64,000 nucleotides of DNA, taken from contig JACRPF010000019.1 in NCBI GenBank assembly GCA_016214035.1, forward strand, positions 53,926 to 117,925. The letters run 5' to 3'. The notes under the pieces are model-generated. The model was not told where the DNA came from. It saw nothing but the letters and a program-made list of their open reading frames with translations, and did not search any database. The DNA is from Spirochaetota bacterium (GTDB lineage Bacteria; Spirochaetota; Brachyspiria; Brachyspirales; JACRPF01). A program made the translations under genes and the position numbers. Positions 53,830-62,492 of the stretch are shown one piece after another; position 1 is the first letter of the stretch; each line of letters starts with the position of its first letter.

Positions 53830-56145
53830 TCAGGCCACAACCGTAATCCCCTCCGGCACGGCGACCACGGCATTTCTGCCGATGCTTTTCTGCACCGATA
53901 TCCCGCCAAGCGGCGTGGGTATTACGACCTGATATTCGAACGGCGCATCCTTCGGAGAAATCCGCACCTTTGTACAGCCCGGCTCGACGATCTCAAATCC
54001 GCTGAGTGTGCGTATGAGGAATTCCGCCGGACACGCCGACCACGCGTGACTGTGCGTCCGTAAAAAACCCTTAAACTCGCCGCTGCGCCATGAGCCGTTC
54101 TCATACCATTCCTCGAGCGTTGATGAAAAACCGCGCGCCGCCATGCGGTCGCCCCAGCGTTCCTTCAGGATGCGGAGCGCAATATCCGTGCGGCCGATAC
54201 GGTCAAGCGCGGAGAGCACCACGGTGGTGAAGAACGGCTGAGCTTCGGTATAGCGCACATCCTTTGTTTCATAGAGATGACGGATGATCAATCCCGCAGC
54301 CTCGTCGCTGACAAGTCCCCATCGTATCGCCGCGAGATTCGCATGCTCGCTTATTTTTCCGGAAAGCACATCGTCCACGCATGCATCAAACACAACACCG
54401 CGTCTGTCGTCAAAGAGACGCTTCTGGAAGTTTTCCCGCATCGATGACCGCATGCTGTTGACCATATCCAGGAAATAGTCGTCGTGTCTGAATGCCGCCA
54501 TAGCGGCGACTGCTTCAAGTGCTCCGTAGAACAGTGCGTTATACGCGGCGCATTCTCCGCGCTTGTCGATGTCTGCCCAGTCGATAAACACCCAGTACGG
54601 CATGTTCTCGATGAGGCCGTGCGCGCCGATATATCCGGCATGCGCCTGGATGATACGCAGCACGTGCGGATAGAACTCATGCAGCGTGTCCGCGTCGCCG
54701 GTATACCGGTAATAGTCCCGGAGCGCCATCACCCACCAGAGCGAATAATCGGGGATGACGTTGCGGTAATCCGTGTCTATCGTGTTCGTCATGTTCGCGA
54801 TGAGTCCGGTGGGAAGCATGTTCGCCGCGGACTGACGGAGGAACTTTTTCGGGAGCACCGTATCACCGAAGCAGGAATAGATACCCGGGAGCGTCACCGC
54901 CGCCACGTCGCCGAGCCATTGGCCCTGTTCACGCCACGGCGTATCGACGATAGAGTCGTTTGAGCATAAGCGCAGTGTATACTTCGACATAGCAAAGACG
55001 CGATTTATAATATCGTCGCCGGATGAGAACTGTCCCCGCTCATCATACGGATATTCGGTGATGAGTGCCGTGATCATTACCGTGACCGGCGTGAAACAGG
55101 AACGGAAACGGAGTTTCAGATACCGGAAACCTTTCCAGGCGAACGGCTGCCAGGACTGCGCGCCGTCCGTCATCGTATAACGGTCGGCGAACGGGCACTC
55201 GATCGCGTTGTTGAACCTGCCGTCGATGAGGCGTTCGGCATAGCCGATATCGACGATGCCGCCGGCAGCACCCGTAAGCGAAAGCATCGGCCGCGCGGTG
55301 ATGACGCGCCCGAAATCGAGGATGATGCACGGATCATAGATGCCGTCGAAAATACCGTCGCGGTGTTTCGTACTGCACATCACTTCAGCGTATCCGCCGG
55401 ACAGCAATGCATCAGGATCTTTGATAGTGCTGTACCGCAATTCTGATGAACCCGCCGCGGACAGCGATATCGACAGATCGTCCGCGCGGTGACGGTTGGC
55501 GACATCAAGGCATTCCTCAGTGTATGCGATAGCCGCCGGGAACACCGGGTGTTCGTGCATGAACGGTATGTCGCGTGCGACGAGAGTGGTCCATTTTTTC
55601 AATTCTGGTATGATGGCGGCTTTTTCCCAGCCGGCATCGTCAAACCCCGGAATATTCCAGCCGGCAAATGATTTCCGCGCATCGAAATGTTCCTGATAAC
55701 AGGCAACCTGATTGAACTGTATGTGGTGCGTGTTCGCATTCCACGCCTGCGCACGGGTCACGCGCCACGAATCATCACTCACGATACGCTCTCCGCCGCA
55801 GTCGATCTCGGCGATGAGACCGCCGCGCGTCCCCTCATACTTTCCGGTAAAATTCACGACGACACCTACGGTGTTTTTCCCGGATGTCAGAAGGCCGGAA
55901 ATATCGACCACATCGTAATACTGGTGATACGGCTGGCCCGGCACCGGTCCGCGTCCTGCGAGTGAGCCGTTGATGAAAAGCTCATAGCGTGTGCTTGCGG
56001 AGATGAACACACGGGCATTCGTCGCGGTATTTTCAGACGTTATCTCCCTGCGAAAAAAGTAATACGAGTTCTTTACCGCGTCTTCGCCGCGTTTCCATAT
56101 CCACTGCGCTTGCCATCGATGCGGCACCATCCGCTTGTCAGTCAT
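53830..56145 (-). CDS. GH78 alpha-L-rhamnosidase
   Basis: 771 residues. It starts with the WQAQWIWKRGED segment of bacterial GH78 N-terminal domains, followed by the (alpha/alpha)6 barrel with VDTPWREQGQWLGDV, the region containing the conserved Glu/Asp of the active site, and the later HSHAWSACPAEFL. The C-terminal beta-sandwich (VRISPKDAPFEYQVVIPTPLGGI) is typical. No signal peptide, so it probably acts inside the cell on rhamnosylated oligosaccharides. AAGGAGC precedes ATG 56145. A TTGTGC-N17-TATAGT promoter lies upstream. Confidence 0.9.
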   Translation of the reverse strand: MTDKRMVPHRWQAQWIWKRGEDAVKNSYYFFRREITSENTATNARVFISASTRYELFINGSLAGRGPVPGQPYHQYYDVVDISGLLTSGKNTVGVVVNFTGKYEGTRGGLIAEIDCGGERIVSDDSWRVTRAQAWNANTHHIQFNQVACYQEHFDARKSFAGWNIPGFDDAGWEKAAIIPELKKWTTLVARDIPFMHEHPVFPAAIAYTEECLDVANRHRADDLSISLSAAGSSELRYSTIKDPDALLSGGYAEVMCSTKHRDGIFDGIYDPCIILDFGRVITARPMLSLTGAAGGIVDIGYAERLIDGRFNNAIECPFADRYTMTDGAQSWQPFAWKGFRYLKLRFRSCFTPVTVMITALITEYPYDERGQFSSGDDIINRVFAMSKYTLRLCSNDSIVDTPWREQGQWLGDVAAVTLPGIYSCFGDTVLPKKFLRQSAANMLPTGLIANMTNTIDTDYRNVIPDYSLWWVMALRDYYRYTGDADTLHEFYPHVLRIIQAHAGYIGAHGLIENMPYWVFIDWADIDKRGECAAYNALFYGALEAVAAMAAFRHDDYFLDMVNSMRSSMRENFQKRLFDDRRGVVFDACVDDVLSGKISEHANLAAIRWGLVSDEAAGLIIRHLYETKDVRYTEAQPFFTTVVLSALDRIGRTDIALRILKERWGDRMAARGFSSTLEEWYENGSWRSGEFKGFLRTHSHAWSACPAEFLIRTLSGFEIVEPGCTKVRISPKDAPFEYQVVIPTPLGGISVQKSIGRNAVVAVPEGITVVA

Positions 56146-56160
56146 AGTGTGCTCCTTATG

Positions 56161-56170
56161 TACTATAGTA
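56161..56170. promoter_or_regulatory. 10-base palindrome overlapping the GH78 -10 box
   Basis: TACTATAGTA, a perfect palindrome that overlaps the GH78 -10 hexamer; a possible operator for the AraC regulator encoded just upstream. Confidence 0.3.
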
Positions 56171-56190
56171 CTGTGCGGATGCGCGCACAA
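56162..56190 (-). promoter_or_regulatory. promoter of GH78
   Basis: On the minus strand TTGTGC (56185-56190), 17 bases, TATAGT (56162-56167). Confidence 0.5.
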
Positions 56191-56222
56191 CCTTCAGAAT
56201 ACCGTTGGATAATAGCACTATC

Positions 56223-57098
56223 TTACTGCCCGCTGCGGAACGCTACCGGTGTCTTCCCCGTTTCTTTGCGGAACATGCGCGTAAAATAATTCGAATCGTG
56301 AAACCCTGTTTTGAATGCGATATCGGTGACGCTCAGCCCGGTGTCACGCAGGAGCCGCGCCGCTTCATCGATGCGCGATTTTATGAGATAGTCGATGGGC
56401 GAAAGCCCCGTTGCTTTTTTGAACCGCGCCGAGATGCGGCTCGTGCTCAGGAGCGCCGCATCAGCTACATCGGACAGGCGTATGTCGCCGTTGATGTTCG
56501 CCTCGATGTATGCAATAGCCCGTTCCACCGCATCCGATTTGCCGGCGAAATCGGAGCGTATCGTTTTCGCCGACAGTACCGTATCGTGATACCGGCCGCA
56601 GATGAAGACGATGAATCGAAGAAATTCCCCCGCCGCCGATATACAGCCGCCCGCCGCGTCGTGAAGGTCGCGTTCCATCCCGATGAGCATAGGCTCAACG
56701 CGCCGCTGATCGGCCGCGTTCAGATGCAGCTTGTAGCGCGACGATGTTTCTGCACGGAACATGGGTTCGAGCGAAATGAATTCCTTATATCCGGAGATGA
56801 CGTTCAGATCGAAGCGCACCTGTGAAAAGAACGACGGGTGTATGCAGATATTCACTATGGTCAGTGACGTTCGCGGAAGATAGGCATGCCGGTCTCCCGG
56901 AAGGATGGTAAAACAGTCGCCGTGATGCACCGGAAAATCATCTCCCGCGTGACGATGCGTTCCGCTGCCGCGCATGATATAGACGATCTCGAGAAAATCG
57001 TGATCGTGATAGAATATCGACGCGGGCTGTGTGCGCGTGTGCACCGACAGCGGGAAATCGGTCTTGAAATCCGCGTAGCGCATTGTTCTGCGCTTCAT
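56223..57098 (-). CDS. AraC family regulator of the rhamnosidase/sulfatase cluster
   Basis: 291 residues. A cupin sensor domain (SIFYHDHDFLEIVYIMRGSGTHR) and a C-terminal AraC DNA-binding domain with DVADAALLSTSRISARFKKATGLSP and SVTDIAFKTGFHDSNYFTRMFRKETGKTP. It is placed between the cytosolic sulfatase (34 bases upstream) and the rhamnosidase, so it probably activates this cluster in response to a sugar such as rhamnose; the ligand is inferred. Start ATG 57098 is used; ATG 57083 (MRYADF) is possible. Confidence 0.9.
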   Translation of the reverse strand: MKRRTMRYADFKTDFPLSVHTRTQPASIFYHDHDFLEIVYIMRGSGTHRHAGDDFPVHHGDCFTILPGDRHAYLPRTSLTIVNICIHPSFFSQVRFDLNVISGYKEFISLEPMFRAETSSRYKLHLNAADQRRVEPMLIGMERDLHDAAGGCISAAGEFLRFIVFICGRYHDTVLSAKTIRSDFAGKSDAVERAIAYIEANINGDIRLSDVADAALLSTSRISARFKKATGLSPIDYLIKSRIDEAARLLRDTGLSVTDIAFKTGFHDSNYFTRMFRKETGKTPVAFRSGQ

Positions 57099-57131
57099 GA
57101 GCGTACTATGCCCCGCGGACAGACAGGATTG

Positions 57132-58499
57132 TCAGAGGACGGCACGTTTAAAGTAAAGCTGACTATCATTCCACGCGTCACGATATCCCTCCTCGATGAT
57201 ATATTCGCGCCACGCGCGGAATCGTATGCCGTGTTTTGCGGTAAGTGACGAAAGCATTTTCTCCATGTCACGCCGGATATCAGCCGCCGCATCATCGTCA
57301 ATGAGGTTTTTCATCTGATATGGGTCTGCTGCATCATCGAAGAGCATCGTCGCTTGTTGTGCGTCGCGGACATAGGTATGCGATTTCGTTTTCACGCCGA
57401 TCCATGCGTCAGCGCCGCGGTCTTCAGCCTGATGACACGGAACAAGATCGCAGATGATAGCGCCGTCAGCTCCGCGGGCTGCCGTATCGGTGAACAATGC
57501 TGACAAATTTTCGCCGTCGACTTTTCCGGGAAATGAAATGCCCATCAGTCCGAGCATGGACACCGGCAGATCGGTAAGGCCGATGACTTCATCAGTTACG
57601 CCGCTGCGCGTATGTCCCGGCCATGAGACGATGAGCGGCACGTTCACGCTTTCCGCATACGGCAGCTGTTTGTTCGTAAATCCGTGGCTGCCGTGCATGT
57701 CGCCGTGGTCGCTCGTATATACAACGATGGTGTTTTCATACTGTCCCGTACGTTTGAGCGTATCGATGAGCCTGCCGAACTGATCGTCGATGAGCGTGAT
57801 AAGCGCATAGTACCCGCGAAGACGTTCAGCGATCTCGGCGCGGATGAACGTTTTATTTTTATGATGCAGTGCGCTTTCACCGACATTCGGCCGGAGCGTT
57901 ATCGGCTTATCGTGATACAATGAAAGATATTTTTCCGGAACGTCAAAATATGGATCATGCGGCGGTTCCCATGAGAGTGTGAGCGCCCACGGCTTGCCGC
58001 TGTTGCGTTCGATGAACTTCGCGGCAAGCGATGTTTCGGCGATGCACGAATGCTCTTTCATGTCGTGACGGACATCGTTCTCGTCGAAATAGAAACCTTT
58101 TGAATAGCTGTGATTGCAGTTATACGCTTTCCACTCCGTGAACCCGAGCCGTTCATGCCTCGGTATGGCCTTGTCGCGGGGAATGCCGCCGAGATGCCAT
58201 TTGCCGATGTAACCGGTATGATAGCCAGCGCGGTTAAGAACCGTTGCGATGCTTTCAGCATCAGTCCTGACCGGAAGATCGTTCGTAATCGCGCGATGAT
58301 GCCAGGGATACAGCCCGGTCATGAGCGAGCCGCGAATCGGCACGCAGAGCGGGCAGTTCGACACGGCGTTCGTGAAGCGTACGCCCTGCGCGGCGAAGCG
58401 GTCAAGCTCCGGCGTATGAACGTCGGCATTACCGTAACAGTTCAGATCGCAGGCGCGATGCTGGTCGGAGAATACGAAAAGCAGATTCGGTTTACGCAT
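57132..58499 (-). CDS. cytosolic type I sulfatase
   Basis: 455 residues without a signal peptide. The catalytic motif is CVPIR with Cys52 and Arg56 (in NCPLCVPIRGSLM). Asp12 in FSDQHR is an early metal ligand; HTGYIGKWHLGG and YTSDHGDMHGSH follow. It should cleave sulfate esters from oligosaccharides after uptake; the substrate is unknown. Start ATG 58499 fits the domain. Its TTGACA-N16-TAGTAT promoter faces the pdxB promoter. Confidence 0.9.
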   Translation of the reverse strand: MRKPNLLFVFSDQHRACDLNCYGNADVHTPELDRFAAQGVRFTNAVSNCPLCVPIRGSLMTGLYPWHHRAITNDLPVRTDAESIATVLNRAGYHTGYIGKWHLGGIPRDKAIPRHERLGFTEWKAYNCNHSYSKGFYFDENDVRHDMKEHSCIAETSLAAKFIERNSGKPWALTLSWEPPHDPYFDVPEKYLSLYHDKPITLRPNVGESALHHKNKTFIRAEIAERLRGYYALITLIDDQFGRLIDTLKRTGQYENTIVVYTSDHGDMHGSHGFTNKQLPYAESVNVPLIVSWPGHTRSGVTDEVIGLTDLPVSMLGLMGISFPGKVDGENLSALFTDTAARGADGAIICDLVPCHQAEDRGADAWIGVKTKSHTYVRDAQQATMLFDDAADPYQMKNLIDDDAAADIRRDMEKMLSSLTAKHGIRFRAWREYIIEEGYRDAWNDSQLYFKRAVL

Positions 58500-58538
58500 A
58501 ACGTTACGGCTCCGGTAGAACACTACGGCGTTGATTCG

Positions 58539-58566
58539 ATACTACAACGCACCGGCGGGATGTCAA
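58539..58566 (-). promoter_or_regulatory. promoter of the cytosolic sulfatase
   Basis: On the minus strand TTGACA (58561-58566), 16 bases, TAGTAT (58539-58544). The leader holds CCGGAG before ATG 58499. Confidence 0.6.
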
Positions 58567-58584
58567 GGCAGACGGCTTCCGCAC

Positions 58585-58612
58585 TTGACGGTTGTATTAC
58601 ACGCGGTATACT
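58585..58612 (+). promoter_or_regulatory. promoter of pdxB, leaderless
   Basis: TTGACG, 16 bases, TATACT, then exactly six bases to ATG 58619. This is the clearest leaderless arrangement in the window. Confidence 0.7.
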
Positions 58613-58618
58613 GTTGCT

Positions 58619-59764
58619 ATGAAAATCCGAATCGTAGCCGATGAAAATATCCCGTACGCACGCGAGGCATTCTCCACCATCGGGGAGGTTACGCTCGCGA
58701 AAGGACGCGCCATCACCCGCGGCATGCTTGAACATGCGGACGCGCTCTGCGTGCGCTCGGTGACCAAAGTCAACGAAGCGCTTCTCGCCGGTACACCGGT
58801 GCGCTATGTCACCACGGCGACGATAGGCTACGATCACGTCGATACCGATTATCTCGCGGGCAGTGGCATCGGTTTTGCGTCGGCGCCGGGCAGCAATGCA
58901 AACTCCGTCGGAGAGTATATCACGAGCGCCATCTGCGCCGTCGGCGAGAAATACGGCATCGACTGGCGCGGCAAACGCATCGGCATTATCGGCGTCGGGA
59001 ATGTGGGAAGCAACGTGGCGAAGAAGGTCACCGCGCTCGGACTTATCCCCGTGCTGCACGATCCGCCCCTGGCCGACAGGACCGGCGATATACGGTACCG
59101 TCCCCGCGAAGAAATATATGACTGCGACATCATCACCATACATACGCCGCTGGAGAAGGCGGGGAAATATCCCACGATGCATCTTGCCGACGACGCATTC
59201 TTCGCCAAGCTGAGTAATTGCACGCTTTTCATAAACTCGTCACGCGGAAAAGTGACGAAGCAGAGCGCGCTTGCCGCGGCACTCGCCAAAGGAGCGGTAC
59301 GCCATGCCGTTGAGGACGTGTTTGAAACCGAACCTGAGATACATGCACCCGACATCGCCGGTGTGACCTACATTACACCGCATATCGCCGGGTATTCATT
59401 CGACGGCAAGGTGAACGGAACCGACATGAATTACCGGAGCGTCTGCGCATTTTTCGGGCTCACCCCGGCGTGGGACGCACGCGCGGCACTCCCGCCCCCC
59501 GCGATACCGGAACTCGTTATCGACAACAGCGCAGGTCTTCAGCATGCACTTGCCAATGCCGTTTTTCCGCTTTACGACATACGCGAGGATGACCATAATC
59601 TCAGGGCCGTTGTCTCGGGCGGCACCGGCGTGGCGGAAAAGTTTGATCAGCTGAGAAAGACGTACCGCACGCGCCGCGAGTTTATCCATACAAAAGCCGT
59701 GCTCAAGCATCGGGATGACGCACTTCTGCAGGCGCTGCGGACACTCGGATTTATCTGCGAATAA
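58619..59764 (+). CDS. pdxB: erythronate-4-phosphate dehydrogenase
   Basis: 381 residues. It is a D-2-hydroxyacid dehydrogenase: N-terminal KIRIVADENIPYAREAF, coenzyme motif RIGIIGVGNVGSNVAKKV, catalytic Arg in NSSRGKV, Glu in VFETEPEIH and His in HIAGYSFDGK, the last being the PdxB-specific version of the motif. The C-terminal extension from about residue 290 (PELVIDNSAGLQHA) is the PdxB dimerisation-type domain. The enzyme serves the DXP-dependent pyridoxal phosphate route. ATG 58619 is fixed by the leaderless promoter; GTG-type extension to 58592 is rejected. Confidence 0.92.
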   Translation: MKIRIVADENIPYAREAFSTIGEVTLAKGRAITRGMLEHADALCVRSVTKVNEALLAGTPVRYVTTATIGYDHVDTDYLAGSGIGFASAPGSNANSVGEYITSAICAVGEKYGIDWRGKRIGIIGVGNVGSNVAKKVTALGLIPVLHDPPLADRTGDIRYRPREEIYDCDIITIHTPLEKAGKYPTMHLADDAFFAKLSNCTLFINSSRGKVTKQSALAAALAKGAVRHAVEDVFETEPEIHAPDIAGVTYITPHIAGYSFDGKVNGTDMNYRSVCAFFGLTPAWDARAALPPPAIPELVIDNSAGLQHALANAVFPLYDIREDDHNLRAVVSGGTGVAEKFDQLRKTYRTRREFIHTKAVLKHRDDALLQALRTLGFICE

Positions 59765-59783
59765 TCACATCGGGGGCATATGC

Positions 59784-60983
59784 ATGGACACTCGGCAAGA
59801 GCAGGCGCTGGCAGCACAGATGGTTGACGCACTGTTCGCGGATACACTCGTCCCCGCGGATTTCAGCCGGAAAATAGTACGCGCCGTCGGCGGCACAGAC
59901 GCCGTCGTCGCCGCCATAGAAGAACTCTGGCAGGAACGCAACGCCCGTCAGCAGAGCGGCGGCGGCAGCCGTGATTTTGACATGCCGATAATGCTTACCC
60001 GCGGCTATGATCCGGCGACACCGGAAGTGGAGCTTTCGAAATATCTTGCCGAGGAAAAGATACTCATCAACCGCGAGATATTCCGCAAAAAACTTGCCGG
60101 TATCGACTTCGCCGCCGTACAGGCCGCGCAGGAAAAGTCGATCATGGACGACCTCAATAATGAATCCATAGGCCTTTCCGCCCGGGAAGTCGCGCTCTAT
60201 TATACGCTCATCAAGGTCGGAAGCCTCGGCGATGCGGTAAGTGCGCCCGCTTCCGCGCAGGCGGCATCACCAGCGTCCGCTGCTGCCGCAGGAAGCGATG
60301 CAAAAGCAGCAACACCGCAGCGCATTCTGCAGCTCCTTGAAGAGAATATCACTACGGTGGAAAAACTTGCGGGCATCAACGACGGCAAACAGATCAACCG
60401 GGAATACCTCATGCAGGTGGTAAAGGAACGCATCACCCGCGGCAAAGTGAACCCGAAAGTACTCGCACTTATGCTGGGCGAAACCACGAAAAAATTCATA
60501 TCGCTTGAAAAGGAATTTCTCTCAATGACGGCGGAGAAATGGGGTGACAGCACCGATGAAGTGCTGCGCTACTACGGACTCTACGTCCTTGTCAACGGCG
60601 GCGACGCGACGCTGCTCCGGAATCTGCAGCTTTCAGTGCCGCTCTCGAAATTCGTTGCCGACGGCCTCGGGCGCATCAAGGAGATACACTACGTATCGAT
60701 CCTTTTCATAATGACGTTCATGTACGTGCTCCTCACGCAGGTCTATGAGGTGTCGAAAAAATTCCACGCGTCACCCGACGAGCAGAAGGTGAAGATACTG
60801 AAGCTCTATAACGCCGAAGAGCGGTTGAAGATGCTTGTCAATAATGCGGTGAACATCGCATCGCAGAAGATATCGTCCTACCGCGCCGAGTCGCGCGACG
60901 TCACCGCGAACATCACCAAGTTCCTTGCAAAGCACAAGGATATCATCAACAGCACGGATATGTTCAAGACGAAATACGAGTGA
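59784..60983 (+). CDS. unknown 399-residue protein
   Basis: I do not recognise a family. It is largely helical, with an N-terminal domain to about 150, an Ala/Ser/Pro-rich linker (about 153-178, APASAQAASPASAAAAGSD) and a second helical domain. One hydrophobic segment, ILFIMTFMYVLLTQVY (near 300), could be a buried helix or a membrane helix. GGGGG lies a few bases before ATG 59784. It follows pdxB by 19 bases and is convergent with the M16 peptidase, so it is probably in the pdxB transcript. No catalytic motif is visible. Confidence 0.65.
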   Translation: MDTRQEQALAAQMVDALFADTLVPADFSRKIVRAVGGTDAVVAAIEELWQERNARQQSGGGSRDFDMPIMLTRGYDPATPEVELSKYLAEEKILINREIFRKKLAGIDFAAVQAAQEKSIMDDLNNESIGLSAREVALYYTLIKVGSLGDAVSAPASAQAASPASAAAAGSDAKAATPQRILQLLEENITTVEKLAGINDGKQINREYLMQVVKERITRGKVNPKVLALMLGETTKKFISLEKEFLSMTAEKWGDSTDEVLRYYGLYVLVNGGDATLLRNLQLSVPLSKFVADGLGRIKEIHYVSILFIMTFMYVLLTQVYEVSKKFHASPDEQKVKILKLYNAEERLKMLVNNAVNIASQKISSYRAESRDVTANITKFLAKHKDIINSTDMFKTKYE

Positions 60984-60990
60984 CCGTTCC

Positions 60991-62256
60991 TTACTGCGGG
61001 GAGAAAGCGCTGCCCGATTTGCGCGTGATCGCATCGGTGCCGGACGGTCCCACCGCCGACAGGAAGAAACGCATGGCGCCGAATACGGTGTCGATGACGC
61101 CGTGCACATCCTTCGCCTTCACTGATGATATGAACCGGTACATCTCGTTGAAGGTGTAATATCTGCCGTAGTAGAATTCATGTTTGGCATTTTTATTCAT
61201 GATGAAGTCCGGGTTCATCTTGTTGAACGCGAGCGCACCGCGATACATCTCTTTGGCTTCCTGTATCTCCTCTTCGGAGAGCTCCTTGTGTTTCAGCTTG
61301 ATGAGCTCCTCGTAGATGAGCTCAAGCGAACGCGCATAGTTGTTGATACCGGTGGCCGCGTGTATCTCGAATGTTCCCGTATCCTTGTAGGTCGACGAGT
61401 AGGTGTAGATGTTATAGCAGAGCGCGTTCTTCTCGCGCAGTGACTGGAACAGCCGCGATGATGACCCGCCGCCGAGCATATTGTTGACGACGGTGAGCGG
61501 ATAATTCCTGGGGTCTCCCGCCACATACCCTTCATGGACGAGGCAGAAATAAACCTGATTGAGGTCTTTCTTTACCGTGGTGTGAAGTCCGTAATGAGCC
61601 TGCGGCGGTTCGCTTTTCGCGGATACCGTGCCTGTCGGTATGTTCATGCGCGCGATGCGCTTGACGAAATTGTTCATGTTGAACTTGCCCGCCGCCGAGA
61701 CGATGAGGTTCTTCGCGGTGAACATCCTGCGGAAATACGACACCAGTCTGCCGCGGTCGATGCGGCGTACCGTTGCCGCGGTGCCGGCGATGGGAAGCGC
61801 CATCGGATGCTTTGCGTAGAATTTCGAGAAGAACTGCTGGCTCACGATCTCCTCGGGAGAGTCGTTAGACATCTTGATCTCTTCGATGATGACGCGTTTC
61901 TCTTTTTCTATCTCTTTGGAGTCGAACATCGATGATTCCATGATGTCGATGAGGATATCGAGCGCCCGGTCGACATGCGGCGAGGGAATGCTCACATAGA
62001 ATGCGGTGAACTGCCGTGACGTGAACGCGTTGAAATTGCCGCCTACCCCTTCGATGGTCTTTACGATATCGTATGCACTGTAGCGGCGTGTGCCCTTGAA
62101 GAGCATGTGCTCGATGAAATGCGTATAGCCGTTGACGTCGATGCTTTCATCGGCGCTGCCCACATCGAACCAGAAGCCTATCGAAACCACGTCGAGTGAG
62201 GGCAGACGTTCGCCGACAATGCGTATGCCGTTCGGTAGCACGACTTTTTCAAACAA
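60991..62256 (-). CDS. M16 family zinc peptidase (insulinase-like)
   Basis: 421 residues with the inverted zinc motif HFIEH at 46-50 (GYTHFIEHMLFKGT) and the distal Glu in the ERRVIIEEIKM-like segment (KRVIIEEIKMSNDSPEE). The C-terminal half holds GGGSSSRLFQSLREKNALCY, standard for M16B processing peptidases. No signal peptide. The TTG at 62256 is preferred: GAGG lies six bases upstream and the protein then begins FEKVVLPNGIRIV as in relatives. The GTG at 62295 lies in the loop of a 9-bp hairpin and lacks a ribosome-binding site, but cannot be excluded (434 residues). Confidence 0.88.
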   Translation of the reverse strand: MFEKVVLPNGIRIVGERLPSLDVVSIGFWFDVGSADESIDVNGYTHFIEHMLFKGTRRYSAYDIVKTIEGVGGNFNAFTSRQFTAFYVSIPSPHVDRALDILIDIMESSMFDSKEIEKEKRVIIEEIKMSNDSPEEIVSQQFFSKFYAKHPMALPIAGTAATVRRIDRGRLVSYFRRMFTAKNLIVSAAGKFNMNNFVKRIARMNIPTGTVSAKSEPPQAHYGLHTTVKKDLNQVYFCLVHEGYVAGDPRNYPLTVVNNMLGGGSSSRLFQSLREKNALCYNIYTYSSTYKDTGTFEIHAATGINNYARSLELIYEELIKLKHKELSEEEIQEAKEMYRGALAFNKMNPDFIMNKNAKHEFYYGRYYTFNEMYRFISSVKAKDVHGVIDTVFGAMRFFLSAVGPSGTDAITRKSGSAFSPQ

Positions 62257-62283
62257 TTGCGGCCTCGCTTTCCTTGAATGGCT

Positions 62284-62308
62284 TAGACGGCGCACAGCAC
62301 GCCGTCTA
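62284..62308. repeat. 9-bp stem hairpin upstream of the M16 gene
   Basis: TAGACGGCG, loop CACAGCA, CGCCGTCTA. It covers the alternative GTG start of the M16 gene on the minus strand. Confidence 0.55.
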
Positions 62309-62337
62309 TCTATTATCGGAAGCGGGGGGGATAAACT

Positions 62338-62438
62338 GGAGCACAGGGCTATTCAGATGACTTTATAAATTTAAACATCGACACGCTCGAAAATAGCTCG
62401 CACACGATGTGCGACATATGGCAAGACACCTGTGCTCC
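62338..62438. other. possible three-way-junction RNA or miniature inverted-repeat element
   Basis: The ends GGAGCACAGG (62338-62347) and CCTGTGCTCC (62429-62438) are perfectly inverted. Nested inside, GCTATT (62348-62353) pairs with AATAGC (62392-62397), containing TCGA-CACGC-TCGA (62378-62390), and directly abutting is the hairpin TCGCACA-CGA-TGTGCGA (62398-62414). All helices are contiguous except 14 bases at 62415-62428. This could be a structured RNA or a MITE-like element; no ORF is inside. Confidence 0.5.
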
Positions 62439-62441
62439 GCT

Positions 62442-62476
62442 AGCGCAAGCGATGCCGGATGCATCGCGAGAGCGAC
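62442..62476 (+). repeat. 35-base dispersed hairpin repeat, copy 2
   Basis: It matches copy 1 (38122-38156) at 33 of 35 bases with compensating stem changes (GATGC-CGGAT-GCATC). It is between the M16 and hypE genes and antisense to both. Confidence 0.75.
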
Positions 62477-62492
62477 ACAATAGTGTTATCGG

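Noticed and set aside
62295-62295. GTG start for the M16 peptidase
   Set aside because: It lies in the loop of a hairpin without a ribosome-binding site; TTG 62256 has GAGG at good spacing. Kept as an alternative.
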